Below, in pieces: positions 52,311 through 63,525 of a stretch of 64,000 nucleotides of DNA. Each line of letters begins with the position of its first letter. The stretch's first letter is position 1. The notes below the pieces were generated by a model, which worked only from the letters and a program-made list of their open reading frames with translations, was not told where the DNA came from and ran no database searches. The translations under genes and the position numbers were made by a program. The stretch comes from JADZAI01 sp047602465 (GTDB taxonomy: Bacteria; Pseudomonadota; Alphaproteobacteria; Micropepsales; Micropepsaceae). The stretch is taken from positions 1,178,001-1,242,000 of the forward strand of contig JASGHF010000001.1 in assembly GCA_047602465.1 (NCBI GenBank). Reading direction: 5' to 3'.

Positions 52311-53747
52311 ATGACGACGGTGCGCCTTCTTGCCGCGCTCGCCATGGCGGTGGGCCTCGCGGCCTGCGATGGCGGGCCGAAGCAGGCTGCGCCTTCGCCG
52401 GAGAATGCGCTGCGCGCGCGTCTCATCGCCGCCCCGGTCACGCCGCAGCTCGGCGGCGACACGACCCGCGTCGGCAGCGCCGGATCATCCTTCACCTTCC
52501 TTGCCGAAAATGCGGGGCCGGGCCGGATGCGTGTCTTCCAGTTCGGCAACAGGCTGTTCAACACCAACTGGGTGCAGGCGCCCGGATCGGTGAAGGCCTT
52601 CGATGGCCTCGGGCCGCTGTTCAACCGCGTCTCCTGCGCCGGCTGCCACACCTTCGATGGACGCGGCCGCCCGCCGGAGAAGCCCGGCGATCCGATGGAC
52701 TCCATCCTCGTCCGCCTCAGCATTCGGGGCAAAACGGAGCGCGGAGGGCCGATGCCGCATCCTGCCTATGGCACGCAGCTGAGCGACCGCGCCATCGGCG
52801 GCGTGACGCCTGAAGGCCGCGCGATCATCACCTATGAAGAGACGCCCGGCTCCTACGCCGATGGCACCGGCTATTCCCTGCGGAAGCCGTCGCTCAGTTT
52901 CGCGGACCTGGCCTATGGACCGATGGACGGCGTTCTGACGAGTCCCCGCGTCGCACCGCAGGTCATTGGCCTTGGGCTTCTGGAGGCCGTGCCGGACGCG
53001 ACCTTGCTGGCGCTTGCCGACCCGGACGATGCCGATGGCGACGGCATTTCAGGCCGCGTCAATCGCGTGTGGAGCGATTCCCAGGGAAAGACGCAGATCG
53101 GCCGCTTCGGCTGGAAGGCCAACGCCCCCACTCTGCTCGACCAAAGCGTCGATGCGGCGCTGGGCGATATCGGCCTGACGACATCGGTCCATCCCAGGCA
53201 GAATTGCAGCCCGGTCCAGGCGGATTGCCTTGCCGCGTACGACCAGGGAGCGGCCGACGGCCCCGAGATCACCGACGAGTTCGTCGCGAAGCTGGTGATC
53301 TATACGCAGACGCTGGCGGTGCCGCGCCAGCGGAACGAAGCCGATCCTGCCGTCGTGCGGGGCGAAGCACTGTTCCGCTCGGCAGGCTGTGCGGCCTGCC
53401 ACGTGCCGACGCTGGAAACCGGCCCGGATGCCGCTCTGCCCGAACTGGCGAACCAGACATTCCATCCCTTCACCGACCTTCTGCTCCATGACATGGGGCC
53501 TGGCCTCGCCGACAACCGCCCGGATTTTGAGGCGTCGGGCAGCGAGTGGCGAACACCGCCGCTGTGGGGCCTCGGCCTGATCCAGCAGGTGAACGGCCAT
53601 ACGCTGCTGCTGCATGACGGCCGGGCGCGCGGGTTCGCCGAAGCGATCCTGTGGCATGACGGCGAAGGCGCCGCGGCGCGGGAGGCGTTCCGCACCATGC
53701 CCAAAGACGACCGGGACGCGCTCGTCGCCTTTCTGAAGTCGCTCTGA
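52311..53747 (+). CDS. Di-haem oxidoreductase (DHOR) lipoprotein
   Basis: 478 residues. A lipobox LAAC near residue 19 predicts a lipoprotein. Two c-type haem motifs are present, SCAGCHTF near residue 103 and CAACHVPT near 363, the latter in an MauG/CCP-like domain. DADGDGISGRVN looks like a calcium-binding loop. DHOR proteins pair with imelysin genes and are thought to act in iron redox handling. It lies 5 bases after the imelysin gene. Confidence 0.9.
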   Translation: MTTVRLLAALAMAVGLAACDGGPKQAAPSPENALRARLIAAPVTPQLGGDTTRVGSAGSSFTFLAENAGPGRMRVFQFGNRLFNTNWVQAPGSVKAFDGLGPLFNRVSCAGCHTFDGRGRPPEKPGDPMDSILVRLSIRGKTERGGPMPHPAYGTQLSDRAIGGVTPEGRAIITYEETPGSYADGTGYSLRKPSLSFADLAYGPMDGVLTSPRVAPQVIGLGLLEAVPDATLLALADPDDADGDGISGRVNRVWSDSQGKTQIGRFGWKANAPTLLDQSVDAALGDIGLTTSVHPRQNCSPVQADCLAAYDQGAADGPEITDEFVAKLVIYTQTLAVPRQRNEADPAVVRGEALFRSAGCAACHVPTLETGPDAALPELANQTFHPFTDLLLHDMGPGLADNRPDFEASGSEWRTPPLWGLGLIQQVNGHTLLLHDGRARGFAEAILWHDGEGAAAREAFRTMPKDDRDALVAFLKSL

Positions 53748-53806
53748 TCGCGCTAGGCTCGCCACCGCACGGTGGAACACCGCCGGCAGAGACAAGGGAA
53801 ACGCCG

Positions 53807-54643
53807 ATGGCGGCAAATGAAGCCGAACGCGGACGCGCCCTGAAAGGCGCGAGTGAAACGCTGTTCATCCCACTGTCGGCGCGCGCCCTCGCCCGCCGCA
53901 AATATCCCAAATACGGCTTCAGCGATCCGGCGGCGGAAGACCTCGCCGAGCGGCTGAAAGTGGACACGCTCCGCTACGCCTGGTCCGACATCACGGCGGG
54001 CAGCTGCATCCTGCGGGCGCAGTGGTTCGACCGGATCTGCGCCGACTTCATCCGGCGGCATGACGATGCGGTCGTGCTGAGTCTCGGGTCAGGCCTCAAC
54101 ACCATGTACGAGCGCGTTGCCGCGACGGCCGGACAGCGCATGTTTCGCTGGATCGACAGCGATCTGCCGGATGTCGTGGCGCTGCGGCGCGATCTCTTCC
54201 CCGAGGACCGCCGGCGTGTTCACAAGGTGCTCGACCTCAACGCGCCCGACCTGCTGAGCGAGGCCGGGATCGATCCCGGCGCGCCGCTGCTCGCCGTTGC
54301 GGAGGGCCTGTTGATGTATCTGCCGCCATCGACGGTGCGGCGGACGTTCCGTGCCTTGCATGCGGCGGGGGCAGAGGCGGCCTTCGATTGGGCCAGCCCC
54401 ATCGCAACACGCGCAGGACGGCTGAACCCCGCACTCCTCTTCACCCGCGACAGATCGGTGCGCTTCACCTGGCACCTGACGACGCCCCGCCTGATGCGCG
54501 GTTGGCGGCCGCCATGGCGCGCCGTGGAAAGTTTTGACCTGATTTCCGGCACCGGCCTCGCGGGCGCTGCGATGCAGAGGCTGCACCGCCTCTTCAATGC
54601 CGGCCAGTGGCTGTATGGCTGCACGCATGCGCGGCCGATTTGA
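53807..54643 (+). CDS. Leucine carboxyl methyltransferase-family protein
   Basis: 278 residues of the LCMT/Ppm1-like SAM-dependent methyltransferase family. Visible motifs: SAM-binding VVLSLGSGLNTMYER near residue 88, acidic loop RWIDSDLPDVVALR, and LLAVAEGLLMYLPPSTVR. Bacterial members often modify small molecules or O-methylate; the substrate is unknown. An AAGGGAAA site lies before the ATG. It starts 59 bases after the di-haem gene and may be separately transcribed. Confidence 0.88.
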   Translation: MAANEAERGRALKGASETLFIPLSARALARRKYPKYGFSDPAAEDLAERLKVDTLRYAWSDITAGSCILRAQWFDRICADFIRRHDDAVVLSLGSGLNTMYERVAATAGQRMFRWIDSDLPDVVALRRDLFPEDRRRVHKVLDLNAPDLLSEAGIDPGAPLLAVAEGLLMYLPPSTVRRTFRALHAAGAEAAFDWASPIATRAGRLNPALLFTRDRSVRFTWHLTTPRLMRGWRPPWRAVESFDLISGTGLAGAAMQRLHRLFNAGQWLYGCTHARPI

Positions 54644-54734
54644 GGGGCATCCGCGATCTGGCCGCGCAGGATGGTTCCCGGATTGACCCGCGCGCGCATG
54701 GCTTTAGGCTCAGCGCTCAACAGTGACGGGCGCG

Positions 54735-55415
54735 ATGCCAGCAAAGAAAAAGGCGGACAAGAAGCCCGTCGACAGCTTCTTCAAGCGTCATCTTCTCAAT
54801 CATCACCGGTTCTATGCCGGCGCCGTCGCGGCGGCGGCAGCCTATTTCGCGACGGCGGGCGAAACTCTGCCCCTGCGTGCGCTGGCGGCCGCGGACGGGT
54901 TTTTCCTGACTTATCTGGTGCTGCTGATCGCGTTCGCTGTGCGCTCGACGCCTGAGACGACCCTGAAACACGCGCGCGTGGAGGATGAAGGCCTCAGCCT
55001 CATCGCCCTGCTCACGCTGGCGGCGGTCGGCGTGGCGTTGACCGCGATCGTGATGGTGATCCGCTCGGCAGAAGCGCTTGACGGCATGGCTCTGATGGTC
55101 GCCGTGGGCAGCGTGCCGCTCGGCTGGGCCACCGTGCATGGCAGTCTCGCCCTCCATTATGCCCGCCTCTACTATGCGGAAGAGGATGACGGCGGGTCGC
55201 GCAAGGGGCTCAGCTTTCCGTGCGATGAAGATCCCGATGTCTGGGACTTCCTCTATTTCTCGTTCGTGCTGGGCATGACGGCGCAGACATCCGACGTCGC
55301 GGTGGACGGGCGGCGCATCCGGCGCTCCGTGCTGGCGCACAGTGTCGTCTCATATTTCTATAACGCCGTTATCATCGCGCTGGCGGTCAATGCGGCCGTA
55401 CAGATCGCAGGTTAG
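54735..55415 (+). CDS. DUF1345 membrane protein
   Basis: 226 residues from the ATG at 54735 (a GTG at 54723 is possible). Basic N-terminus, then five or six hydrophobic helices. The segment DVWDFLYFSFVLGMTAQTSDV (in part) and TVHGSLALHYARLYY are the DUF1345 hallmarks. An uncharacterised inner-membrane family. Confidence 0.85.
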   Translation: MPAKKKADKKPVDSFFKRHLLNHHRFYAGAVAAAAAYFATAGETLPLRALAAADGFFLTYLVLLIAFAVRSTPETTLKHARVEDEGLSLIALLTLAAVGVALTAIVMVIRSAEALDGMALMVAVGSVPLGWATVHGSLALHYARLYYAEEDDGGSRKGLSFPCDEDPDVWDFLYFSFVLGMTAQTSDVAVDGRRIRRSVLAHSVVSYFYNAVIIALAVNAAVQIAG

Positions 55416-55423
55416 GAGGCGGG

Positions 55424-55831
55424 ATGGCTTATCGCGAGCCGGAGGAGCGCGGCGGCGGAAAGGCCCAGGCGCTGAATGTGCTGGGCGAAGCCCTGCAGGC
55501 GTGCAGCTTCGAACCGATGACCGGATTCTGGCGGGACGGGTGCTGCAATACCGGGCCGGAGGATCGCGGCGTTCATACCGTATGCGCCGTCATGACAGCC
55601 GAATTCCTCGTCTTCTCGAAGTCGGCGGGCAATGACCTGTCGACGCCGCGTCCCGAATTCGGCTTTCCGGGCTTGCAGCCCGGCGACCGCTGGTGTTTAT
55701 GCGCCGCCCGCTGGGCCGAGGCCTATCAGGCGGGCGCCGCACCGAAACTCGTTCTGGCGGCGACGCATATTGCTACGCTGCGCCTTGCATCGCTGGATGT
55801 CCTGAAGACGCATGCCCTGGATGTGAATTGA
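55424..55831 (+). CDS. DUF2237 family protein
   Basis: 135 residues matching DUF2237, a conserved family of unknown function: ALNVLGEALQACSFEPMTGFWRDGCCNTG (in part), DRGVHTVCAVMTAEFLVFSKSAGNDLSTP (in part) and GDRWCLCAARWAEA. Seven Cys residues in conserved places suggest metal or redox use. It lies 8 bases after the DUF1345 gene and 4 bases before the LOG gene. Confidence 0.9.
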   Translation: MAYREPEERGGGKAQALNVLGEALQACSFEPMTGFWRDGCCNTGPEDRGVHTVCAVMTAEFLVFSKSAGNDLSTPRPEFGFPGLQPGDRWCLCAARWAEAYQAGAAPKLVLAATHIATLRLASLDVLKTHALDVN

Positions 55832-55835
55832 GATC

Positions 55836-56762
55836 ATGGCAACGAAAACAAAGAAAACGCCCGCCGCCCGCACTCCTAAAGGCGCCCCGCTCGGCGCCTT
55901 GCAGAAAGCCAAGCAGGCCAGCGCAGGCCAGCCGTCGCGCGCCAAAGGCGTGCCCAAGACAAAGCTTGCGGCGAACGCCGCGCAGATGGCGGCGAAGGCA
56001 TATCGTCTCGCGGCGCTGGATCAGGACTTTCTGCTGTCCGACGCGACACGGGGCGTGCGCTTCCTGCTGGAGTACGAGAAGGCGGAACAGAACCTCCGCG
56101 CCTGGGGCGTGCGCTCGACCATCGTGGTCTTCGGCAGCGCCCGCGTGTCCATGGAAGGACCGGAGAACCACCGCCGCTGGTATTCGCAGGCGCGCGAGTT
56201 CGCGCGCATCGCTTCCGAGCGGGGCGGCGCAAAGGATGTGGCCGACGGTCTTCGCGACAACGTGATCGCGACCGGCGGCGGCCCCGGCATCATGGAAGCG
56301 GCCAACCGGGGCGCACACGACGCCGGCGCGCCTTCGGTGGGCTTCAATATCGAGCTGCCGCACGAGCAGGGACCGAACCCCTATTCGACGCCGGACCTGA
56401 CGCTTCAGTTCCACTATTTCGCGATCCGCAAGATGCATTTCGCCATGCGGGCCAACGCGCTGGTCGTGTTTCCCGGCGGCTTCGGCACGCTGGACGAGCT
56501 GTTCGAGCTGCTGACGCTGCGCCAGAACAACAAGATGTCGCACGATCTTCCGATCATCCTGTTCGACCGGTTCTACTGGCGCGGCCTCGTCAATTTCCAG
56601 ACGATGGTCGACGCAGGCATGATCTCGGCGCAGGATGTCGACCTGTTCGGCTATGCCGACGACGCGGAAGAGATCTGGTCCGAGCTGATGAAGCGCGGCC
56701 TGCACGACGTGCCGGCCAAACAGTCGCGAAAGATGACGGCTCATCCGCGCAAACGCCGCTAG
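55836..56762 (+). CDS. LOG-family nucleotide phosphoribohydrolase
   Basis: 308 residues. A basic Ala/Lys-rich extension of about 50 residues precedes the LOG/TIGR00730 fold. The motifs GGGPGIMEAANRGA and PGGFGTLDELFE are complete; in this family they bind and hydrolyse nucleoside 5'-monophosphates to free base and ribose-5-phosphate. Often misnamed lysine decarboxylase. It belongs to a run of closely spaced plus-strand genes. Confidence 0.88.
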   Translation: MATKTKKTPAARTPKGAPLGALQKAKQASAGQPSRAKGVPKTKLAANAAQMAAKAYRLAALDQDFLLSDATRGVRFLLEYEKAEQNLRAWGVRSTIVVFGSARVSMEGPENHRRWYSQAREFARIASERGGAKDVADGLRDNVIATGGGPGIMEAANRGAHDAGAPSVGFNIELPHEQGPNPYSTPDLTLQFHYFAIRKMHFAMRANALVVFPGGFGTLDELFELLTLRQNNKMSHDLPIILFDRFYWRGLVNFQTMVDAGMISAQDVDLFGYADDAEEIWSELMKRGLHDVPAKQSRKMTAHPRKRR

Positions 56763-56786
56763 GGGCGGCCTGAAGGCGGGGTGAGT

Positions 56787-58610
56787 ATGCGGCGGTTCGT
56801 GAAGTGGACGCTTCTCGGCGTCCTTGGTCTCGTGGTGCTGGCGGCGGGTTACGGCACGTATATCGTGTTCATCAACCCGTCGCTGCATATGACGGTGAAC
56901 AAGCAGACCTTCTCGATGCTGCTGGACAACCCGGAAATGATCACCCAGCTGGGGGCGATCGAGGGCGGCATTCTCGACTTCCACTCGGGCAAGCTGAACG
57001 ACGCGTCCTGGGAGCGGCGCGAGCGCGACCAGCAGCGCGCCGAGGAGAACCTCGCCGAGATCGAGGCCTATGCGCCGGGCGAGCTTGAAGGCCAGGAGAA
57101 ACTGACCCGCGAGGTCATGATCTGGTTCTACGAATCCTCGCTCGCCTACAAGGACATCGCCTGGTCGAACGGCGGCGGCCCCTACCCCGTCAACCAGATG
57201 TTCGGCATCCAGAACGGCTTCCCGCGCTTCATGGCGTTCACGCACGTGGTGAAGAACGAAAAGACGGCGCGGACCTATGTCGAGCGGCTGAAGGCCGTCG
57301 GCGTCAAGTTCGACCAGGTGATCGGCGTGGTGCGCAAGCAGGCCGAATATGGCGATGTGCCGCCGGCCTTCGTGATCGACAAGGTGCTGGCCGAGATGAA
57401 CGGCCTCGTCGCCACGCCAGCGAAGGACAATCCCCTCTACATGACCTTCGTGGAGAGCCTGAAGAAGCTCGACCTGACGGATGAGGAGCGCGCCAGGTTC
57501 GCGGCGGACGCGGAGGCGGCGATCAACGACACGGTGACGCCGGCCTATCAGCGCCTGATCGCCACGATGGAAGACCTGAAGTCGAAATCGACGCCTGACG
57601 CGGGCATCTGGCAGAAGCCGCAGGGCGATGAATACTACGCGCTGGCGCTGCGCCAGCAGACCACCACCGACATGACGCCGCAGCAGGTTCACGATGTGGG
57701 ACTGGCGGAGGTCACCCGCATCAGCGCGGAGATGGATACGATCCTCAAGGCGCAGGGTTATGCCGAAGGGACCGTCGGCGAGCGCATGAAGGCGCTGGGT
57801 GAAGATCCCCGATATCTCTTTGAAGACAGCGACGCGGGCCGTCAGGCCATTCTGGACGAGTACACGCGCCTTCTCGACGACGTCGCCAGGCGGATGCCGG
57901 AGGTCTTTGCGACGATTCCGCCGCAGAAGCTGGAAGTGGTGCGCGTGCCGAAATTCTCGGAGGCCGGGTCGGCGGGCGCCTATTACAATGCGCCGGCGAT
58001 GGACGGATCGCGTCCCGGGCGCTTCTTCGCGAATCTGCGCGACGTGAAGGAGACGCCCAAGTGGTCGATGAAGACCCTCGCCTATCACGAGGGCATTCCG
58101 GGCCATCACTTCCAGATCTCGACCGCGCAGAACCTGGACCTGCCGCTGGCGCGTTCGCACCTGCCTTTCACGGCCTATACCGAGGGCTGGGCGCTGTATG
58201 CCGAGCGGCTGGCCTACGAGGTCGGCATGTATGACAACGACCCGTTGGGCGATCTTGGCCGCCTTCAGGCCGAGCTTTTCCGGGCGGTGCGGCTCGTGGT
58301 CGATACCGGCATGCACTACAAGAAGTGGAGCCACGAACAGGCGATCCGGTACATGGGCGACACGACCGGCATGGCCGAAGGCGATGTGACCGCCGAGATC
58401 GAGCGCTATGCGGTGATGCCGGGCCAGGCCTGCGCCTACAAGATCGGCATGCTGAAGATCCTGGAGATCCGCGAGAAGGCGAAGGCGGCGCTCGGCGACA
58501 AGTTCGATCTGAAGAAGTTCCACTCGGCGGTGCTCGACAACGGGCCGCTGCCGCTGACCGTGCTGGAGAAGGTCATCGAGCTGTGGGTCGAGGAGCAGCG
58601 GAACGCCTAG
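56787..58610 (+). CDS. DUF885 family putative metallopeptidase
   Basis: 607 residues from the ATG at 56787 (GTG at 56781 is also possible; GGCGGGG upstream). One N-terminal membrane helix (about 7-28) anchors it to the inner membrane with the bulk outside. The zinc-peptidase motif AYHEGIPGHHFQ near residue 435 is the DUF885 signature, followed by EGWALYAERLAYE with the third ligand. The family is uncharacterised but gluzincin-like. Confidence 0.9.
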   Translation: MRRFVKWTLLGVLGLVVLAAGYGTYIVFINPSLHMTVNKQTFSMLLDNPEMITQLGAIEGGILDFHSGKLNDASWERRERDQQRAEENLAEIEAYAPGELEGQEKLTREVMIWFYESSLAYKDIAWSNGGGPYPVNQMFGIQNGFPRFMAFTHVVKNEKTARTYVERLKAVGVKFDQVIGVVRKQAEYGDVPPAFVIDKVLAEMNGLVATPAKDNPLYMTFVESLKKLDLTDEERARFAADAEAAINDTVTPAYQRLIATMEDLKSKSTPDAGIWQKPQGDEYYALALRQQTTTDMTPQQVHDVGLAEVTRISAEMDTILKAQGYAEGTVGERMKALGEDPRYLFEDSDAGRQAILDEYTRLLDDVARRMPEVFATIPPQKLEVVRVPKFSEAGSAGAYYNAPAMDGSRPGRFFANLRDVKETPKWSMKTLAYHEGIPGHHFQISTAQNLDLPLARSHLPFTAYTEGWALYAERLAYEVGMYDNDPLGDLGRLQAELFRAVRLVVDTGMHYKKWSHEQAIRYMGDTTGMAEGDVTAEIERYAVMPGQACAYKIGMLKILEIREKAKAALGDKFDLKKFHSAVLDNGPLPLTVLEKVIELWVEEQRNA

Positions 58611-58800
58611 GCGGCTGAGGGGCAGGCCCTATATCTGGTGGGCTGGCAGCGCCCGGCCACAACGTATCGTTTTTCCATTTTTCGCGTTTTGCTTTTCTGC
58701 ACGCCATCGCTCGCATTCCTGCAGCGCCATGCCATCGCCGCCGCCGAGGCAGCGCGAAGGGGCGGGAATATAAGCCTATAACGCCCCGTGGGCAAGGCCG

Positions 58801-59076
58801 TCAGTCGTTGGCGGCGGTGGGCGTCGGGCGGACAAGCAGGCTGCGCGCTTCGTCCTCGCCCGCAAGGAGCGCGGCGTAGCGTTCGTCGTCCAGCGCCTCG
58901 ATCAACGGCACGAGTTCCTGGGCCTGCGCCAGATCATCGACGGCTTCAGCCCAGAGCAGGATCGCCGGCTTGCCGAGTTCGGCGTCATGCGCGGCGATGA
59001 TTTCGGTGAAGTCGCCCTCCGCCGCCTGCACGTGGTGGCGTTCGCCGTCGGCGATCACATAGACATAAGCGGTCAC
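58801..59076 (-). CDS. Small acidic protein of unknown function
   Basis: 91 residues, acidic, no signal or membrane segment. It begins MTAYVYVIADGERHH, a beta hairpin-like start, then helical AEAVDDLAQAQELVPLIEAL. I do not recognise a family. It starts 4 bases after the argJ stop, so it is most likely the second gene of an argJ operon. The 190-base gap between it and the DUF885 gene shows AT-richer sequence but no clear promoter or hairpin. Confidence 0.65.
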   Translation of the reverse strand: MTAYVYVIADGERHHVQAAEGDFTEIIAAHDAELGKPAILLWAEAVDDLAQAQELVPLIEALDDERYAALLAGEDEARSLLVRPTPTAAND

Positions 59077-59080
59077 GGCA

Positions 59081-60502
59081 TCAGCTCCGGTAGGCGCCGT
59101 TGATGCGGATGTAGCCGTCGGTCAGGTCGCAGGTCCAGATTCTGGAACGGCCTTTGCCGAGGCCGAGATCGACGGCGATATCGATCTCGTCCTTCTTCAT
59201 ATAGGCGCTGACCTTGGCCTCGCTGTAGCCGGGATCGCGCTTGCCCTGATGGGCGACACGGTAAGGCCCAAACGAAATGGCGAGCCGGTCGCGGTCCGCC
59301 GCCTCGCCCGCCTTGCCGACGGCCATCACGATGCGGCCCCAGTTCGCGTCTTCGCCGGCGATGGCGGTCTTCACCAGCGGCGAATTGCCGATGGCGAGCG
59401 CGACCTTGCGGGCGGCGGCATCGGTTTCGGCGCCGGTGACTTCGACGGAAATCTGCTTCGACGCGCCTTCGCCGTCGCGCACCACCTGGAGCGCGAGATC
59501 GAGCAGGACCGCGTTCAGCTTGTCGCGGAAATCGGCGAGCTTTCGGTCGCCCGCCTTGAGAACGGGTTCGTGCTTGGCGCCCTTCCCCGTCGCGAACAGC
59601 AGCAGCGTGTCGGAGGTCGAGGTGTCGCTGTCGACGGTGATGGCGTTGAAGCTGGTCTTCGCGCCGTCCGAGATCAGCGTCTGCAGCACGTCATGCGGCA
59701 GGGTCGCGTCGGTGACGACATAGGCGAGCATGGTCGCCATGTCCGGCGCGATCATGCCCGAACCCTTGGCGATGCCGTTGATGCGGACCGTGGCGTCGCC
59801 GATTTTCGCCGTCGCCGAGGCGAGCTTGGGGAAGGTGTCGGTCGTCATGATGGCCCGCGCGGCGGCGAGCCAGCCGCCGGCCGACGCGCCCTCGATGGCG
59901 TCGTCGATCTTCGCGGTGATCTTGTGGGCGGGCAGCGGCTCGCCGATCACGCCGGTGGAGGAGATGAAGACCTCCGAGGGGTCGCAGCCGAGCGCCGCAG
60001 CGCCGGCCTCGGCCGTGCGGCGGACGGCTTCCAGCCCTTCCGCGCCGGTGAAGGCGTTGGCGTTGCCCGAGTTCACGACCAGAAGACGGGCGTGACCTTT
60101 GGCTTCGCCCGTGCGGGCGAGGTTGGCGCGGCACCAGTCGACCGGCGCCGAGCGGGTTTTGGAGGTGGTGAAGACGCCGGCGGCCTGGGTGCGCGGAGCA
60201 AAGACGGCGCAGAGAACGTCAGTGCGGCCCTCATATTTGATGCCCGCCGCCACCGTACCGAGGCGGACCCCCGCCATGGGCGGCAGGTCGCGGATGGTCC
60301 TGGGCGCGAGCGGGGAAACCGGATGCGCGGGCTTCGGTGCGGGCTTCGATATGGGCCTGGGCTTGGGCGCGGCGGGGGAAACCCTGGCCGCCTTGGCCGC
60401 CGGACGGCCGCCCTTCAGCGGCGCGGCCTTCTTCGCGACCGCCTTGGGTTTCGCCTTAGTCTTTGCTTTCACTGGCTTTTTTGACGTCTTGACCGCGGCC
60501 AT
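59081..60502 (-). CDS. argJ: ArgJ with H1-like N-terminal tail
   Basis: 473 residues from the ATG at 60502. Bifunctional ornithine acetyltransferase/N-acetylglutamate synthase of arginine synthesis, self-cleaving before the Thr of DMATMLAY near residue 262. KGSGMIAPD, NSGNANAFTG, ANWGRIVMAVG and the C-terminal INGAYRS are typical. Residues 1-68 are an extra Lys/Ala/Pro-rich tail (VKTSKKPVKAKTKAKPKAV...) resembling histone H1 repeats and absent from usual ArgJ, whose normal start corresponds to about HPVSPLAPRTIRDLPP. It is divergent from secA. Confidence 0.93.
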   Translation of the reverse strand: MAAVKTSKKPVKAKTKAKPKAVAKKAAPLKGGRPAAKAARVSPAAPKPRPISKPAPKPAHPVSPLAPRTIRDLPPMAGVRLGTVAAGIKYEGRTDVLCAVFAPRTQAAGVFTTSKTRSAPVDWCRANLARTGEAKGHARLLVVNSGNANAFTGAEGLEAVRRTAEAGAAALGCDPSEVFISSTGVIGEPLPAHKITAKIDDAIEGASAGGWLAAARAIMTTDTFPKLASATAKIGDATVRINGIAKGSGMIAPDMATMLAYVVTDATLPHDVLQTLISDGAKTSFNAITVDSDTSTSDTLLLFATGKGAKHEPVLKAGDRKLADFRDKLNAVLLDLALQVVRDGEGASKQISVEVTGAETDAAARKVALAIGNSPLVKTAIAGEDANWGRIVMAVGKAGEAADRDRLAISFGPYRVAHQGKRDPGYSEAKVSAYMKKDEIDIAVDLGLGKGRSRIWTCDLTDGYIRINGAYRS

Positions 60503-60697
60503 CAGCCGTTTCTCCCCGAAATGGCGCGGGACTGTATCCCAAAGGACGCGCCCTGCAAGGATCGGACGGAGCGGCTTCGTTGACACGCACAAACCCGGCT
60601 CTTATCTACCCTTCCGCTGGCGGGGCGCGCGTGGCTGACGTGCGCCCGTTTTGCTTGAAAGCGCCGCCCGAGGCGCGCTGAAGGACACAGATTTCAC

Positions 60698-63445
<2,748 letters not shown>

Positions 63446-63470
63446 GCCTCACCGGTATCGGCCAAAGAAA

Positions 63471-63498
63471 AAGGGCGGCGGTCATCCCCGCCGCCCTT
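63471..63498. terminator. Bidirectional terminator between secA and pal
   Basis: Perfect 11-bp stem AAGGGCGGCGG / CCGCCGCCCTT with a TCATCC loop; an AAAGAAA run precedes it and TTGCTGTTTC follows. It serves both convergent genes. Confidence 0.88.
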
Positions 63499-63525
63499 GC
63501 TGTTTCGGTCCTGTCGGACGCGGGC

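Noticed and set aside
55773..58523. 916-codon open frame on the minus strand
   Set aside because: It is antisense to the LOG and DUF885 genes, both with intact signature motifs.
58607..58795. 62-codon minus-strand frame in the gap after DUF885
   Set aside because: No good ribosome binding site, basic random-looking composition and no recognisable motif; treated as non-coding.
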